Positions 1 through 9,822 of a DNA stretch of 64,000 bases are shown one piece after another. The DNA comes from Flavobacteriaceae bacterium R38. Lineage in GTDB: Bacteria > Bacteroidota > Bacteroidia > Flavobacteriales > Flavobacteriaceae. Where the stretch lies: positions 1 through 64,000 of the forward strand of contig WXYP01000008.1 of the NCBI GenBank assembly GCA_009901575.1, read 5' to 3'. The notes under the pieces are model-generated. The model made no database searches and had not been told where the DNA came from. It saw nothing but the letters and a program-made list of their open reading frames with translations. Within the stretch, counting starts at the first letter, position 1, and each line of letters starts with the position of its first letter. Position numbers and translations under genes: made by a program.

Positions 1-97
1 AACAATATGTCAATGAACTCTTTATTCTCTTTTTATAACCCCGAGTATCTCTCTCAAAGCGGGTGCAAATATATAAAAGTTATTCCTCCACTTCAAA
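1..97 (-). promoter_or_regulatory. Promoter and leader of an rRNA-type operon leaving the window
   Basis: Read on the minus strand there is a TTTG box (97 to 94), a 20-bp spacer and TATATTTG (73 to 66), the best promoter of the Bacteroidota consensus in the window. Transcription should start near 60 and run off the left edge. The transcribed part contains GTTCATTGACATATTG, which resembles the leader found before 16S and 23S rRNA genes in flavobacteria (from memory). The same TATATTTGCACCCGC string precedes tRNA-Lys at 17306. The rRNA itself lies outside the window, so its identity is inferred. 98-260 holds nothing recognisable. Confidence 0.6.
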
Positions 98-260
98 ACT
101 TTTTACAACCTTTTTTTTAAGTTTTTTTTACCTCAACTCCCAAACCCCTCTATCTAAACAAAATACAACCACAAAAAAAACAGAAATCTAAAAATTACTC
201 TTATTGACTTCCTAAAAAACCATCATTATATAAATACTATACTATATATATTAGTATACT

Positions 261-292
261 ATTGTATTGATTACATCAACATATTATCTTTG
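261..292 (+). promoter_or_regulatory. Promoter of thrS operon
   Basis: ATTG (261-264), a 20-bp spacer and TATCTTTG (285-292) fit the Bacteroidota -33/-7 consensus. The start would be near 297, giving a leader of about 19 nt before the thrS ATG. No T-box or other riboswitch fits in so short a leader. Confidence 0.6.
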
Positions 293-315
293 CATGCTTA
301 AACGAATTCATTTTA

Positions 316-2256
316 ATGATTAAAATTACTTTACCAGACGGATCAATCAGAGAGTATGCCAGTGGCAGCACTCCTATGGATATTGCAAAAAGCATTAGTG
401 AAGGCCTAGCAAGGAATGTAATTTCGGCAAGCTTCAACAACCAAAAAGTAGAAACGGTGACCCCATTGACCAATGATGGTACCTTAACACTTTATACCTG
501 GAAGAACGATGAAGGGAAAGAAGCTTTTTGGCATTCCAGTTCTCACGTTTTAGCACAAGCAATTGAAGAACTTTATCCTGGGGTTAAATTGACTATTGGA
601 CCAGCCATAGAAAATGGATTTTACTATGATGTTGATTTTGGAGATCAATCTATATCAGAAAAAGATTTTCCTAATATCGAAAAGAAGATGTTAGAAATCG
701 CCAGAGGTAAATTTGATTATAAAATGCGATCAGTAAGCAAAGCTGAAGCATTAGATTACTACAAGAAACAGGGAAACGAATATAAAACAGAGCTTATTGA
801 AAACCTGGAAGATGGAACGATCACTTTTTGTGACCATTCTACTTTTACAGATTTATGCCGGGGCGGGCATATTCCTAATACAAGTATCATTAAAGCTGTT
901 AAATTATTAAGTGTTGCCGGTGCTTATTGGAGAGGGGATGAAAAAAACAAACAATTAACCCGGGTATACGGAATCTCTTTCCCTAAACAAAAAGAGCTTA
1001 CCGAATATCTACACCTACTTGAAGAAGCTAAAAAAAGAGATCACAGAAAGCTTGGAAAAGAACTAGAGCTATTTACTTTTTCTCAAAAGGTAGGGCAAGG
1101 TTTACCATTATGGCTTCCTAAAGGGGCTGCTTTAAGAGAACGATTAGAGCAATTTTTAAAAAATGCTCAAAAGAAAGCTGGTTACGAGCAAGTTGTTTCT
1201 CCACATATCGGTCATAAGGAACTTTATGAAACCTCAGGGCACTATGCAAAATATGGAGAAGATAGTTTTCAGCCGATAAACACTCCCAATGAAGGGGAAG
1301 AGTTTCTCTTGAAACCCATGAATTGTCCTCATCATTGTGAAATATACAATGTTCGCCCGTGGAGTTATAGAGAACTTCCTAAGCGCTATGCAGAATTTGG
1401 TACTGTATATAGGTATGAGCAAAGTGGAGAATTACACGGTTTAACCAGGGTACGTGGATTCACTCAAGATGATGCTCATATTTTTTGTACTCCGGATCAA
1501 TTAGATGAGGAGTTTAAAAATGTAATTGATTTATCATTATATGTACTGACTTCTTTAGGTTTTCATGATTATACCGCCCAGGTATCACTAAGAGATCCGG
1601 ACAATCCGGATAAGTATATCGGGTCTCAGGAAAATTGGGATAAAGCAGAAAATGCGATTATCAACGCTGCTAAAGAAAAAGGATTAAATTATATTTTGGA
1701 AACCGGAGAAGCTGCTTTTTACGGGCCAAAATTAGATTTCATGGTTAAAGATGCTTTAGGGAGAAAATGGCAGCTAGGTACGATCCAGGTTGATTATAAT
1801 TTACCGGAAAGATTTGATCTTACTTATAAAGGAAGTGATAATGAACTTCACAGACCAGTTATGATTCACCGAGCTCCTTTTGGAAGTATGGAACGATTCA
1901 TAGCGCTTTTACTGGAACATACCGGTGGAAATTTCCCTTTATGGCTTATGCCTGAGCAAGTTATTATTCTCTCTATCAGCGAGAAATATGAAAAATATGC
2001 AGAAAAAGTTTTAAATTTATTGGAAAATCACGAAATTCGCGCCCTTGTAGATAATAGAAATGAGACTATTGGCAAGAAAATAAGGGAATCCGAAATGAAG
2101 AAATTCCCGTATATGATTATAGTCGGTGAAAATGAAGCAGCCAATAATACTATTTCTGTAAGGAAACATGGAGAAGGAGACATAGGTAGCATTACTGTAG
2201 AAGAGTTTGCAGTGCTAGTTAAAAATGAAATAGATAAAACATTAAAACAATTTTAA
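316..2256 (+). CDS. thrS: Threonine--tRNA ligase
   Basis: Cytosolic class II synthetase that charges tRNA-Thr and edits mischarged Ser-tRNA. At 646 residues it is of normal full length. An N-terminal TGS domain (about 1-61) is followed by the editing domain with HSSSH (73-77) and the DLCRGGH segment, then the catalytic core with motif 2 ([16 protein letters not shown]) and motif 3 ([11 protein letters not shown]), and a C-terminal anticodon-binding domain. The ATG lies about 19 nt after the predicted transcription start. It heads the conserved thrS-infC-rpmI-rplT cluster; the 52-nt gap to infC holds no clear terminator, so one operon is likely. Confidence 0.98.
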   Translation: MIKITLPDGSIREYASGSTPMDIAKSISEGLARNVISASFNNQKVETVTPLTNDGTLTLYTWKNDEGKEAFWHSSSHVLAQAIEELYPGVKLTIGPAIENGFYYDVDFGDQSISEKDFPNIEKKMLEIARGKFDYKMRSVSKAEALDYYKKQGNEYKTELIENLEDGTITFCDHSTFTDLCRGGHIPNTSIIKAVKLLSVAGAYWRGDEKNKQLTRVYGISFPKQKELTEYLHLLEEAKKRDHRKLGKELELFTFSQKVGQGLPLWLPKGAALRERLEQFLKNAQKKAGYEQVVSPHIGHKELYETSGHYAKYGEDSFQPINTPNEGEEFLLKPMNCPHHCEIYNVRPWSYRELPKRYAEFGTVYRYEQSGELHGLTRVRGFTQDDAHIFCTPDQLDEEFKNVIDLSLYVLTSLGFHDYTAQVSLRDPDNPDKYIGSQENWDKAENAIINAAKEKGLNYILETGEAAFYGPKLDFMVKDALGRKWQLGTIQVDYNLPERFDLTYKGSDNELHRPVMIHRAPFGSMERFIALLLEHTGGNFPLWLMPEQVIILSISEKYEKYAEKVLNLLENHEIRALVDNRNETIGKKIRESEMKKFPYMIIVGENEAANNTISVRKHGEGDIGSITVEEFAVLVKNEIDKTLKQF

Positions 2257-2308
2257 AAACGTTTAACCCGCTTGTTTTAATTAAAAAGCAAGCTAAAAAT
2301 TTTAGGTC

Positions 2309-2860
2309 ATAGCAATTAGAAGAAGACAACGCCCTCAAAGAAGGGAGATCAAAAATCCTCACAACATTAACGGAGACATACGTTCTCCTGAAGTACGTTT
2401 GGTAGGAGATAATGTAGAGATAGGGATATACCCTATTCGAGCTGCGTTAGCAAAAGCAGAAGAACTAGAACTAGATTTAGTTGAAATATCACCAAAAGCA
2501 TCTCCCCCTGTTTGTAAAATAATGGATTATAAAAAATTCTTATACGAACAGAAAAAGAGGGAAAAAGCACTAAAATCTAAGGCCAGTAAAGTTACTATTA
2601 AAGAGATTCGTTTTGGACCTCAGACTGATGACCACGACTACGAATTTAAAAAGAAACATGCTGAGAAATTTTTAAAAGACGGAGCAAAATTAAAAGCTTA
2701 TGTATTTTTTAAAGGACGTTCTATAGTATATAAAGATCAAGGTGAAATTTTATTACTACGTCTTGCTCAAGAGCTCGAAGAAATTGGTAAAGTTGAGCAA
2801 ATGCCTAAATTAGAAGGTAAGCGTATGACTATGTTTATTGCACCTAAAAAATCTAAATAA
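2309..2860 (+). CDS. infC: Translation initiation factor IF-3, non-AUG start
   Basis: IF-3 binds the 30S subunit and proofreads initiation codons. The reading frame opens after a TAG at 2303 and encodes the arginine-rich N-terminus (I-A-I-R-R-R) usual in flavobacterial IF-3, but no ATG, GTG or TTG occurs before the TTG at 2399, which is deep inside the conserved N-domain (SPEVRLVGD). The start must therefore be ATA at 2309 or ATT at 2315; ATA matches the family start 'MAIRRR' and gives 183 residues, the normal length. A rare start codon is the known basis of infC autoregulation in Escherichia coli (AUU). rpmI follows after 37 nt. Confidence 0.93.
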   Translation: MAIRRRQRPQRREIKNPHNINGDIRSPEVRLVGDNVEIGIYPIRAALAKAEELELDLVEISPKASPPVCKIMDYKKFLYEQKKREKALKSKASKVTIKEIRFGPQTDDHDYEFKKKHAEKFLKDGAKLKAYVFFKGRSIVYKDQGEILLLRLAQELEEIGKVEQMPKLEGKRMTMFIAPKKSK

Positions 2861-2897
2861 AAAGTTTACAAGCGAGATAATTAAAAGAAGGAAGAAA

Positions 2898-3095
2898 ATG
2901 CCTAAAATGAAGACTAAATCCAGTGCTAAAAAGCGTTTTAAGCTTACAGGTTCTGGTAAAATTAAAAGAAAGCACGCTTTTAAGAGTCATATTTTGACTA
3001 AAAAGTCTAAAAAGCGTAAGCTCGCGTTAACACATAGTACTTTGGTACACGATCATGATGTTAACAGTATTAAGGAACAATTACGTTTAAAATAA
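2898..3095 (+). CDS. rpmI: 50S ribosomal protein L35
   Basis: Small, very basic large-subunit protein of 65 residues, exactly the family length, with the typical start [14 protein letters not shown]. An upstream in-frame start at 2838 would add 20 residues overlapping infC and is not credible. It sits between infC and rplT as in most bacteria. Confidence 0.97.
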   Translation: MPKMKTKSSAKKRFKLTGSGKIKRKHAFKSHILTKKSKKRKLALTHSTLVHDHDVNSIKEQLRLK

Positions 3096-3224
3096 TTGTT
3101 ACCTCGGTTCAATTTATTGTATAACCATGGAGTTAGGCTCAATAAGATTTTAGATTAACAATTTTTGATTTAAGATTTAAGAAGCAAGTGTCATTTGACC
3201 GCCTACTACAAAAAAATTAAAATT
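3096..3224 (+). other. 129-nt gap inside the ribosomal operon
   Basis: This is the longest gap of the thrS-rplT cluster. In several bacteria L20 represses its own operon through leader RNA near rpmI-rplT, so a regulatory RNA here is possible, but I see no convincing pairing by eye. It ends in AT-rich partly repeated sequence. Confidence 0.25.
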
Positions 3225-3569
3225 ATGCCAAGATCAGTTAATTCAGTAGCTTCAAGAGCTAGAAGAAAAAAAGTAATGAAGCAAGCCAAAGGTTACTTTG
3301 GCAGACGTAAAAACGTTTGGACAGTTGCTAAGAATGCGGTTGATAAAGCAATGCAATATGCTTATAGAGACCGTAGAAATAAAAAGAGAACATTTCGTGC
3401 ATTATGGATTCAGCGTATTAATGCTGGAGCTCGTTTACACGGATTGTCTTATTCTCAGTTTATGGGGAAAGTAAAAGCTAATAATATCGAATTAAATCGT
3501 AAGGTTTTAGCCGATTTAGCTATGAATCACCCAGAAGCTTTCAAAGCAATTGTTGAGAAAGTAAAGTAA
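3225..3569 (+). CDS. rplT: 50S ribosomal protein L20
   Basis: Primary assembly protein of the large subunit that binds 23S rRNA. The 114 residues begin [16 protein letters not shown] and match the family in length; basic over the N-terminal half. The frame is open further upstream to a TTG at 3195, but the conserved N-terminus fixes the ATG at 3225. Last gene of the operon, followed by a strong terminator. Confidence 0.97.
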   Translation: MPRSVNSVASRARRKKVMKQAKGYFGRRKNVWTVAKNAVDKAMQYAYRDRRNKKRTFRALWIQRINAGARLHGLSYSQFMGKVKANNIELNRKVLADLAMNHPEAFKAIVEKVK

Positions 3570-3603
3570 ACGTTTAACAATATATTATCTCGCTTTGTAA
3601 AAG

Positions 3604-3627
3604 TCCGCTTTGTAAGCGGATTTTTTT
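3604..3627 (+). terminator. Terminator of the thrS-rplT operon
   Basis: TCCGCTT/AAGCGGA hairpin (3604-3620) with a very short loop, followed by seven T (3621-3627). It lies 35 nt after rplT and just before the 3' end of the convergent kinase gene. Confidence 0.85.
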
Positions 3628-3634
3628 ATGGGAA

Positions 3635-4810
3635 TTATTTTCCTTTATCTTCAAACCATATTTTAAAGCAAGTTCCATTACAATCAGTTATCATTTCAAT
3701 ATCTCCATTCAGTTGCTTTACAAAACTGTGTATCAGTTTAATTCCTGTAGATTTCTTTGCTTTAAATACCTCTTGTGACATCCCTACTCCGTTATCACTA
3801 ACTAACAATTCGTAATTATCATCACTTTTTCTCTTCAAATTCACTGTGATTTCCCCCGTTTTCTTATTTGTAAATGCGTGTTTTAATGAATTAGATATCA
3901 ATTCATTAATTATCAAACTTAATGGCAGTAAATTATCAATAGATATTTTTATCGGATCAATATTTAAATTTGGGACAATTTGAGTCTCAATATTATAACT
4001 TATCATTAGATCATCAATCAATAATTTAAAATGATCGTTCACCTCTATATCTTTTAAGTTATTGGTCTTATAAATTTTCTCGTGAATTCTGGCCATAGCA
4101 ACTATTCGACTTTGTGCAGCTTTAAACATCATCTCCACTTTATCGTCTACTATATCTCTTGACTGAATCCTAAGTAAACTATTCACCACATGTAAATTAT
4201 TCTTAACTCTATGATGAATCTCTCTCAGCATAACAGTTTTTTCTTCTTCTCTCTGAATTAACTCTTTCCGGGTCTGATTTACCTTTTCATTATTCTTATT
4301 CATTATTCTACCAAAAACCCCACCTAACAAAATAATCAAAAACAATAAAAAAGATAAATTAAACTCTTCCATTGATTCTTCTGCTATATTCCCTACAATT
4401 TCAATATCGGATACGCTGATATAATAAAGTGAAAATGCAGAAATGGTAATAATAATCATCCACAAATTCCCGTAAAATTTATTCGTCATGTATCCTGAAA
4501 ATATAATCAGCACTAAAAAAGAAATAAACGGACTATTAATACCTCCTCCGTAAAGGCATAACATATAACTTATTATAAAAGCCAGAAGAGACATTATATT
4601 ATAAGTAATCACTAAACGTTCATGCTTATAAAACAATAAGGTATTGATTAGATTAAAGAAAGAATACGCTAGTAAAGATTTAAAAATGACCCCATTTATA
4701 TCCAGGTAAAAACAGTAATATAAAGAAGTTAAAAAAGCTAATATGGAGCACGCATAAGATACATTAAGCGTTAACATCGTTATTTTTCCGTATTGCTTTT
4801 TCCTTAACAT
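3635..4810 (-). CDS. Membrane sensor histidine kinase, HisKA_2 type
   Basis: Two-component sensor, 391 residues. Roughly six hydrophobic helices fill residues 12-169. A short coiled linker (172-195) leads to EIHHRVKNNLHVVNSLL (about 197-213), the dimerisation/phosphoacceptor box of the HisKA_2 class, with the phosphohistidine at H199 or H200. The C-terminal HATPase domain has the N-box NELISNSLKHAF and the G1 box DNGVGMS. There is no periplasmic sensor domain and no adjacent response regulator, so the stimulus and partner are unknown. Confidence 0.88.
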   Translation of the reverse strand: MLRKKQYGKITMLTLNVSYACSILAFLTSLYYCFYLDINGVIFKSLLAYSFFNLINTLLFYKHERLVITYNIMSLLAFIISYMLCLYGGGINSPFISFLVLIIFSGYMTNKFYGNLWMIIITISAFSLYYISVSDIEIVGNIAEESMEEFNLSFLLFLIILLGGVFGRIMNKNNEKVNQTRKELIQREEEKTVMLREIHHRVKNNLHVVNSLLRIQSRDIVDDKVEMMFKAAQSRIVAMARIHEKIYKTNNLKDIEVNDHFKLLIDDLMISYNIETQIVPNLNIDPIKISIDNLLPLSLIINELISNSLKHAFTNKKTGEITVNLKRKSDDNYELLVSDNGVGMSQEVFKAKKSTGIKLIHSFVKQLNGDIEMITDCNGTCFKIWFEDKGK

Positions 4811-4906
4811 TTACCTGATGATATAAAATGCTAATTTAAGAATACAAATGATAGTACAAACAAATATTTTAAGCTATTCAGATCTTTTAATTTAACTTAT
4901 TAAAAA

Positions 4907-6226
4907 TCAGGTTTTTTGCTTCTTCTTTTTTGCAGCCGGAAATAATACATTATTCAAAATAAGACGATATCCTGGAGATGTCGGATGTAATTCGAGTTCT
5001 GTTTTTGGATCTCCTACCCTATGGCGGTAATCTTCAGGGTCATGACCTCCATAAAAAGTAAAAAAGCCCTGCCCTTTTATCCCGTGAATATACCTGGCTT
5101 CCCGATTCGTTTTATTTTCACCTAACACCAAGACATTGGCTTTAATTTCATTTCTATCAAAGCTCGTAGTTTGCCCCATAAAACCTTTCACTAAAGCAGT
5201 GTGGTTCTGACATAACATTGTTGGTATTGGATCCCATTTTGCTGAAAAGTCCATTAAAGAAAAATAATCCGTTTGCTTTGGGATATATCGTTTTTCTGTC
5301 ATATCAATTGACGAAAACTCATAACGGTTTGGATTTCGTTCCAAATTAAAATCGGTAAACGCAAAAGTTTTATTATAGTCAATTTTAGCCTGATAATTTG
5401 GTTCTGAAGGATCTCCATCAAACATAGCTTCGCATATATCTACATTTTCTGCTGCCAATGCAATGTCAAAGCTATCTGTTGCAGAGCACATCGCAAACAT
5501 AAAACCACCTCCAACAACATAATCCCTTATTTTTAATGCTACTGCCCTTTTTTCTTCGGAAACTTTATCATACCCTAATTTAGCTGCCAAGGCTTCTGCT
5601 TTCTTTTTCTCTTCTATATACCAGGGAGCTGCTCTGTATGCCCCATAAAATTTACCATATTGGCCTGTAAAATCTTCGTGATGTAAATGCAACCAATCAT
5701 ATAACAATAAACCATCACTTAATACTTCTTCATCATAAACTACCTCATATGGAATTTCTGCATAGGTAAGCACCAGCGTTACGGCATCATCCCAAGGCTG
5801 ATTTCCTTTAGGTGAATACACTGCTATTTTTGGCGCTTTTTCCAGGACTACTGCATCCTGATTTTTAGATGGGCTGCTAATATCTTCCAGGATACTTTCT
5901 GCCTTAGCGTCAGAGAGGACTTCAAAAGACACTCCTCGTATCTGGCATTCTTTTCTAATTTCTTCAGAGTCCGGCAATAAAAAAGATCCGCCTCTAAAAT
6001 TAAGCAGCCATTTTACTTTTAACTGTTTACTAAGCGTCCAATAAGTAAGTCCGTAAGCTTTCAGATGATCTCTCTGTGTCTCTGCATCCATAGGCAACAA
6101 GATATAGGAAGCATAACTACTTACAGAAAAAAACATCAAAAATAAGATTGCTAAAAATCTTATTCTAATTAACTTTTTTGTTTTGGAAAAAATCTTTTCA
6201 TTTCTAGAATGGCACGTTATCATCAT
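4907..6226 (-). CDS. Secreted ThuA/amidotransferase-like protein ('asparagine synthetase B' of flavobacteria)
   Basis: The 439-residue protein has a hydrophobic segment (about 22-39) ending VSSYAS, read as a signal peptide after a long basic N-region. The body looks like a class I glutamine-amidotransferase/ThuA-type fold: VVGGGFMFAMCSATDSFD resembles a nucleophile elbow and ends with HDPEDYRH and ELHPTSPGYRLI. Flavobacterial homologues are often labelled 'asparagine synthetase B', but no asparagine synthetase ATP-binding domain is visible, so I regard that name as unreliable. The start overlaps the end of dnaB by 23 nt, so the two are co-transcribed. Confidence 0.75.
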   Translation of the reverse strand: MMITCHSRNEKIFSKTKKLIRIRFLAILFLMFFSVSSYASYILLPMDAETQRDHLKAYGLTYWTLSKQLKVKWLLNFRGGSFLLPDSEEIRKECQIRGVSFEVLSDAKAESILEDISSPSKNQDAVVLEKAPKIAVYSPKGNQPWDDAVTLVLTYAEIPYEVVYDEEVLSDGLLLYDWLHLHHEDFTGQYGKFYGAYRAAPWYIEEKKKAEALAAKLGYDKVSEEKRAVALKIRDYVVGGGFMFAMCSATDSFDIALAAENVDICEAMFDGDPSEPNYQAKIDYNKTFAFTDFNLERNPNRYEFSSIDMTEKRYIPKQTDYFSLMDFSAKWDPIPTMLCQNHTALVKGFMGQTTSFDRNEIKANVLVLGENKTNREARYIHGIKGQGFFTFYGGHDPEDYRHRVGDPKTELELHPTSPGYRLILNNVLFPAAKKKKQKT

Positions 6227-7748
6227 CCGGATTAAATTCTTGGTTCATTGAACTTCCAAATGCATCATCTGCACTAGGAAGATTATTACTGAACGGGTTA
6301 TCATCATTCTCATTCATCTTCGATTGAAACTCAAAAGGAGAATCAAAGTCATCTAAATTATCAAATTTACCCAATTGTCCAATAAACTTTAACCTAATAT
6401 TATCTAATCCACCGTTACGATGTTTCGCGACAATGAATTCTGCTTGTCCTTGAGTAGGGCTTCTTTCTTCATCATCCCACTCTTCTATCTTGTAATATTC
6501 CGGACGATAAATAAAGGAAACGATATCTGCATCCTGCTCTATGGCACCAGATTCACGAAGATCTGAAAGCAGTGGTCGCTTACTTCCTCCTCTTGTTTCT
6601 ACTGCTCTTGATAACTGAGACAGCGCAATTACCGGTACATTTAATTCTTTAGCCAGCGCTTTTAAGTTTCTTGAAATTGTTGAAATTTCCTGCTCCCTGT
6701 TTCCTCCTTTTTGACTTCCTCCGGCTGTCATTAACTGCAAATAATCAATCACAATTAGTTTAATTCCGTGTTGTGATGATAAACGTCTTGCTTTAGCTCT
6801 TAAATCAAAAATAGATAATGATGGAGTATCGTCAATAAAAAGCGGTGCTTTCTCTAAAGCCTTAACTTTTACATTAAGTTGTTCCCATTCGTGTTTTTCT
6901 AACTTACCTGTCCTTAATTTTTCTGAAGAAAGTCCAGTTTCTGAAGAAATAAGACGGGTAATCAACTGTACAGATGACATCTCCAAAGAAAAGAAAGCCA
7001 CGGGAGTATTTGAATTTACAGCCATATTTCTGGCCATAGATAACGTAAAAGCCGTTTTCCCCATCCCCGGACGTGCAGCAACAATAACCAAATCACTTGG
7101 TTGCCATCCTGAAGTTAATTTATCTAATTTATCAAAACCAGAAGTAATACCACTTAAACCATCTTTATTAGAAATTTCTTCTATTTTTTTCTTCGCCTGA
7201 ATTACCAAACTTTGCGCAGTTTCTGAAGACTTTTTGATATTACCTTGCGTAACCTCATAAAGTTTTGCTTCTGCACTATCTAAAAGACTGAATACATCTG
7301 TTGTCTCGTCATAAGCTTCTTCAATAATTTCACTAGAAATTCTTATTAAACTTCTTTGTATGAACTTTTGAAGAACAATACGTGCATGAAACTCAATATG
7401 AGCAGAAGATGATACTTTTTGCGTCAATTGAATCAGGTAAAAATCATTCCCTACCAACTCTAGTTTACCGTCTTTTCTTAATTGAGACGAAACGGTTAAT
7501 AAATCTATAGGTTCGGAGTTTTCAAAAAGCTTTACAATAGCTTCATAAATGTATTTGTGAGCTTCTTTATAGAAAACATCGGGGTGAAGTATATCAATTA
7601 CTTCATCAACACCTTTTTTATCTCTCATCATCGCTCCAAGCACAACTTCCTCTAAATCAATTGCCTGAGGTGGAATTTTTCCTTTTTCTAAATTAATAAC
7701 AGTACTTCTGTCTACCGGTAAATTTACTATTGGCTTGGTGTTTTCCAT
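6204..7748 (-). CDS. dnaB: Replicative DNA helicase DnaB
   Basis: Hexameric helicase that unwinds DNA at the replication fork. The 514 residues hold the N-terminal primase-interacting domain (about 27-130), a linker, and the RecA-like C-terminal domain with Walker A ARPGMGKT (225-232), Walker B LIVIDYLQLM, and the DLRESGAIEQDAD and QAEFIVAKHRNG motifs. The acidic C-terminal tail of about 50 residues is common in Bacteroidota. No intein. The ATG is followed by MENTKPIV. Confidence 0.97.
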   Translation of the reverse strand: MENTKPIVNLPVDRSTVINLEKGKIPPQAIDLEEVVLGAMMRDKKGVDEVIDILHPDVFYKEAHKYIYEAIVKLFENSEPIDLLTVSSQLRKDGKLELVGNDFYLIQLTQKVSSSAHIEFHARIVLQKFIQRSLIRISSEIIEEAYDETTDVFSLLDSAEAKLYEVTQGNIKKSSETAQSLVIQAKKKIEEISNKDGLSGITSGFDKLDKLTSGWQPSDLVIVAARPGMGKTAFTLSMARNMAVNSNTPVAFFSLEMSSVQLITRLISSETGLSSEKLRTGKLEKHEWEQLNVKVKALEKAPLFIDDTPSLSIFDLRAKARRLSSQHGIKLIVIDYLQLMTAGGSQKGGNREQEISTISRNLKALAKELNVPVIALSQLSRAVETRGGSKRPLLSDLRESGAIEQDADIVSFIYRPEYYKIEEWDDEERSPTQGQAEFIVAKHRNGGLDNIRLKFIGQLGKFDNLDDFDSPFEFQSKMNENDDNPFSNNLPSADDAFGSSMNQEFNPDDDNVPF

Positions 7749-7861
7749 GTTTGCGAATGTAGAAAATTTATAAGCTAAAATATGTTTTTAATGACTCTTG
7801 AATCTTAACCATTCATCAACAAAATCATTGTTAATAAGTGATCCTTTATTGTTTATAACGT

Positions 7862-7893
7862 AAAAAAAACCGAAGCCATATAAACTTCGGTTT
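7862..7893 (-). terminator. Terminator after accA
   Basis: Perfect 9-bp stem AAACCGAAG/CTTCGGTTT (7867-7893). Read on the minus strand it is followed by a T-run (7869-7862) and sits about 25 nt after the accA stop. Confidence 0.85.
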
Positions 7894-7918
7894 ACTAAAA
7901 TATCTCGATACAGGTATT

Positions 7919-8872
7919 TTAACCTTTAAATACTCCCATGTTGGAATATTTATCCATACGCTGATTTACTAATTCTTTTGGTGATAACTTTTTTAGTTCT
8001 TCAAAAGATTCCAAAATTGATTTTTCGACAGCTTTATATGTTTTTTCTCTATCTGAGTGGGCTCCGCCTACAGGTTCTTTAATAATTCCGTCTATCAAAT
8101 GAAGTTTTTTCATGTCGGGAGCTGTCAATTTCAATGCTTCTGCAGCTTGTTCTTTGTACTCCCAGCTTCTCCATAAAATAGAAGAACAAGATTCTGGTGA
8201 AATCACAGAGTACCATGTATTCTCCAGCATCATCACTTTATCTCCTACACCAATTCCCAATGCACCTCCTGAAGCTCCTTCTCCAACGATAATCACAATT
8301 ACCGGAACTTTTAAACGTGTCATCTCTAAAATATTCCTGGCAATGGCTTCTCCTTGTCCCCTTTCTTCTGCTTCGATACCAGGGTATGCTCCCGGAGTAT
8401 CTATAAAGCTGACTACAGGAAGTCCGAATTTTTCTGCCGATTTCATCAGGCGTAAAGCCTTTCTATACCCTTCCGGGTTGGCCATACCAAAGTTTCTGTA
8501 TTGCCTTGTTTTGGTATTATATCCTTTTTGTTGCCCTATTAGCATAAAGCTTTGATCTCCAATCTTACCAAGACCACCAATCATTGCCTTATCATCTTTT
8601 ACACTTCTGTCTCCGTGAAGTTCAAGAAATGTTCCTTTGGTTAAAGCATTGATATAATCTAAAGTATAAGGTCTGGATGGGTGTCTCGAAAGTTGGACAC
8701 GCTGCCATGCTGTAAGGTTTTTATAAATGTCTTTTTTAGCCTGTGCAAGCTTTTTTTCAATTTGCTTACATGTATCTGAGACATCTACATCACTTTCTTC
8801 TCCAATCACTACACATTTGCTCAGTTGCTCTTCCAATTCTTTGATGGGTAACTCAAAATCTAAATATTCCAT
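7919..8872 (-). CDS. accA: Acetyl-CoA carboxylase carboxyltransferase subunit alpha
   Basis: Forms the carboxyltransferase with AccD and transfers CO2 from biotin to acetyl-CoA to make malonyl-CoA for fatty-acid synthesis. The 317 residues are the normal length. Family segments seen include [50 protein letters not shown] and [13 protein letters not shown]. AccD is not in the window. A possible -7 box TATATTTG lies on the minus strand at 8907-8900, 28 nt before the ATG, without a clear -33 box. Confidence 0.97.
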   Translation of the reverse strand: MEYLDFELPIKELEEQLSKCVVIGEESDVDVSDTCKQIEKKLAQAKKDIYKNLTAWQRVQLSRHPSRPYTLDYINALTKGTFLELHGDRSVKDDKAMIGGLGKIGDQSFMLIGQQKGYNTKTRQYRNFGMANPEGYRKALRLMKSAEKFGLPVVSFIDTPGAYPGIEAEERGQGEAIARNILEMTRLKVPVIVIIVGEGASGGALGIGVGDKVMMLENTWYSVISPESCSSILWRSWEYKEQAAEALKLTAPDMKKLHLIDGIIKEPVGGAHSDREKTYKAVEKSILESFEELKKLSPKELVNQRMDKYSNMGVFKG

Positions 8873-8925
8873 TCGCTAATCGCAATTAGTTTTAGCTTAC
8901 AAATATAAAACATAAAATGTTTTAC

Positions 8926-9822
8926 TTACTTAAATAAAGTTTGTTTTCTTTTAGCTGTATTTTTCAAAATACCGTTAGCTATTACGGTTCCTAATATTAT
9001 AAGTCCTCCAATATAAAATTCTGTACTCATTTTTTCAGCATCTCCTAAAATAAAATACGCAAGGATAATTCCATAAACCGGTTCCATGTTAATGCTTAAC
9101 ATGACAGTATATGGACTAATGAATCTCATTACTTTTACAGATGCAATAAACGCATATGCAGTACACACAATACCTAAAAGCAATAAGTAAAACCAATCTG
9201 AAGCATTCAGGTTAAAAAAAGCTGACGAAAAATCATTTTCAATCAATAAATAGATGGTTATAAAAAATGCTCCTGCAGACAATTCATAAAATGATATTAC
9301 AGCGGGTTGATGTTTTTGTACCAGTTTACCATTTAATAAAGCAAAAACAGCTCCTAAAAAAGCCGATATCAGGGCCAAAATTATTCCGTGATAATACGTT
9401 GTTTCTACATTAAAGATGATGTAAAGTCCGAAAATTACAATCAATCCAAAAACCACCTCATACCAAATAATCCTTCTTTTATACCATATCGGTTCCAGGA
9501 TGGCAGTAAAAAAAGCGCCGGTAGACATCATTGCTAATGTAATAGATACATTTGCAGCTTTAATAGCTCCAAAAAAAGTAAGCCAATGCAGGGCAATAAA
9601 AATCCCCACGAGTATAAATGTAAAAAAAGATTTCCAGGACACTTTTAAGGATATTTTTTTAAAAAAAAGAAACCCCAAAATAAAAATAGAAGCAATTAAC
9701 ATACGATACCAAACTAAAGGAACAGCTTCTATGCTAATTAATGCACCTAAAACAGCAGTGAACCCCCATATAAAAATAATAAAATGAAGGTGCAGGTAAT
9801 TTTTTAATTTATCGTTTAGCAT
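8926..9822 (-). CDS. EamA/DMT-family permease
   Basis: Inner-membrane carrier of the drug/metabolite transporter superfamily, two EamA repeats with about ten helices; conserved pieces include the GFTAVLGALI start of repeat one and MLSINMEPVYGIILAYFILGD in repeat two. I chose the internal ATG at 9822 (MLNDKLKNYLHLH), giving 298 residues, over the upstream in-frame ATG at 9852, because the first helix follows it directly and the upstream choice would deepen the overlap with the lptF/G gene. With this start the overlap is 14 nt. Substrate cannot be told from the sequence. Confidence 0.88.
   Translation of the reverse strand: MLNDKLKNYLHLHFIIFIWGFTAVLGALISIEAVPLVWYRMLIASIFILGFLFFKKISLKVSWKSFFTFILVGIFIALHWLTFFGAIKAANVSITLAMMSTGAFFTAILEPIWYKRRIIWYEVVFGLIVIFGLYIIFNVETTYYHGIILALISAFLGAVFALLNGKLVQKHQPAVISFYELSAGAFFITIYLLIENDFSSAFFNLNASDWFYLLLLGIVCTAYAFIASVKVMRFISPYTVMLSINMEPVYGIILAYFILGDAEKMSTEFYIGGLIILGTVIANGILKNTAKRKQTLFK

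Noticed and set aside
4907-6226. Calling this gene a true asparagine synthetase
   Set aside because: No glutaminase-plus-synthetase domain pair is visible; only a common label in flavobacteria.
8112-8555. 147-residue plus frame inside accA
   Set aside because: Antisense shadow of accA; the minus frame has full family conservation.
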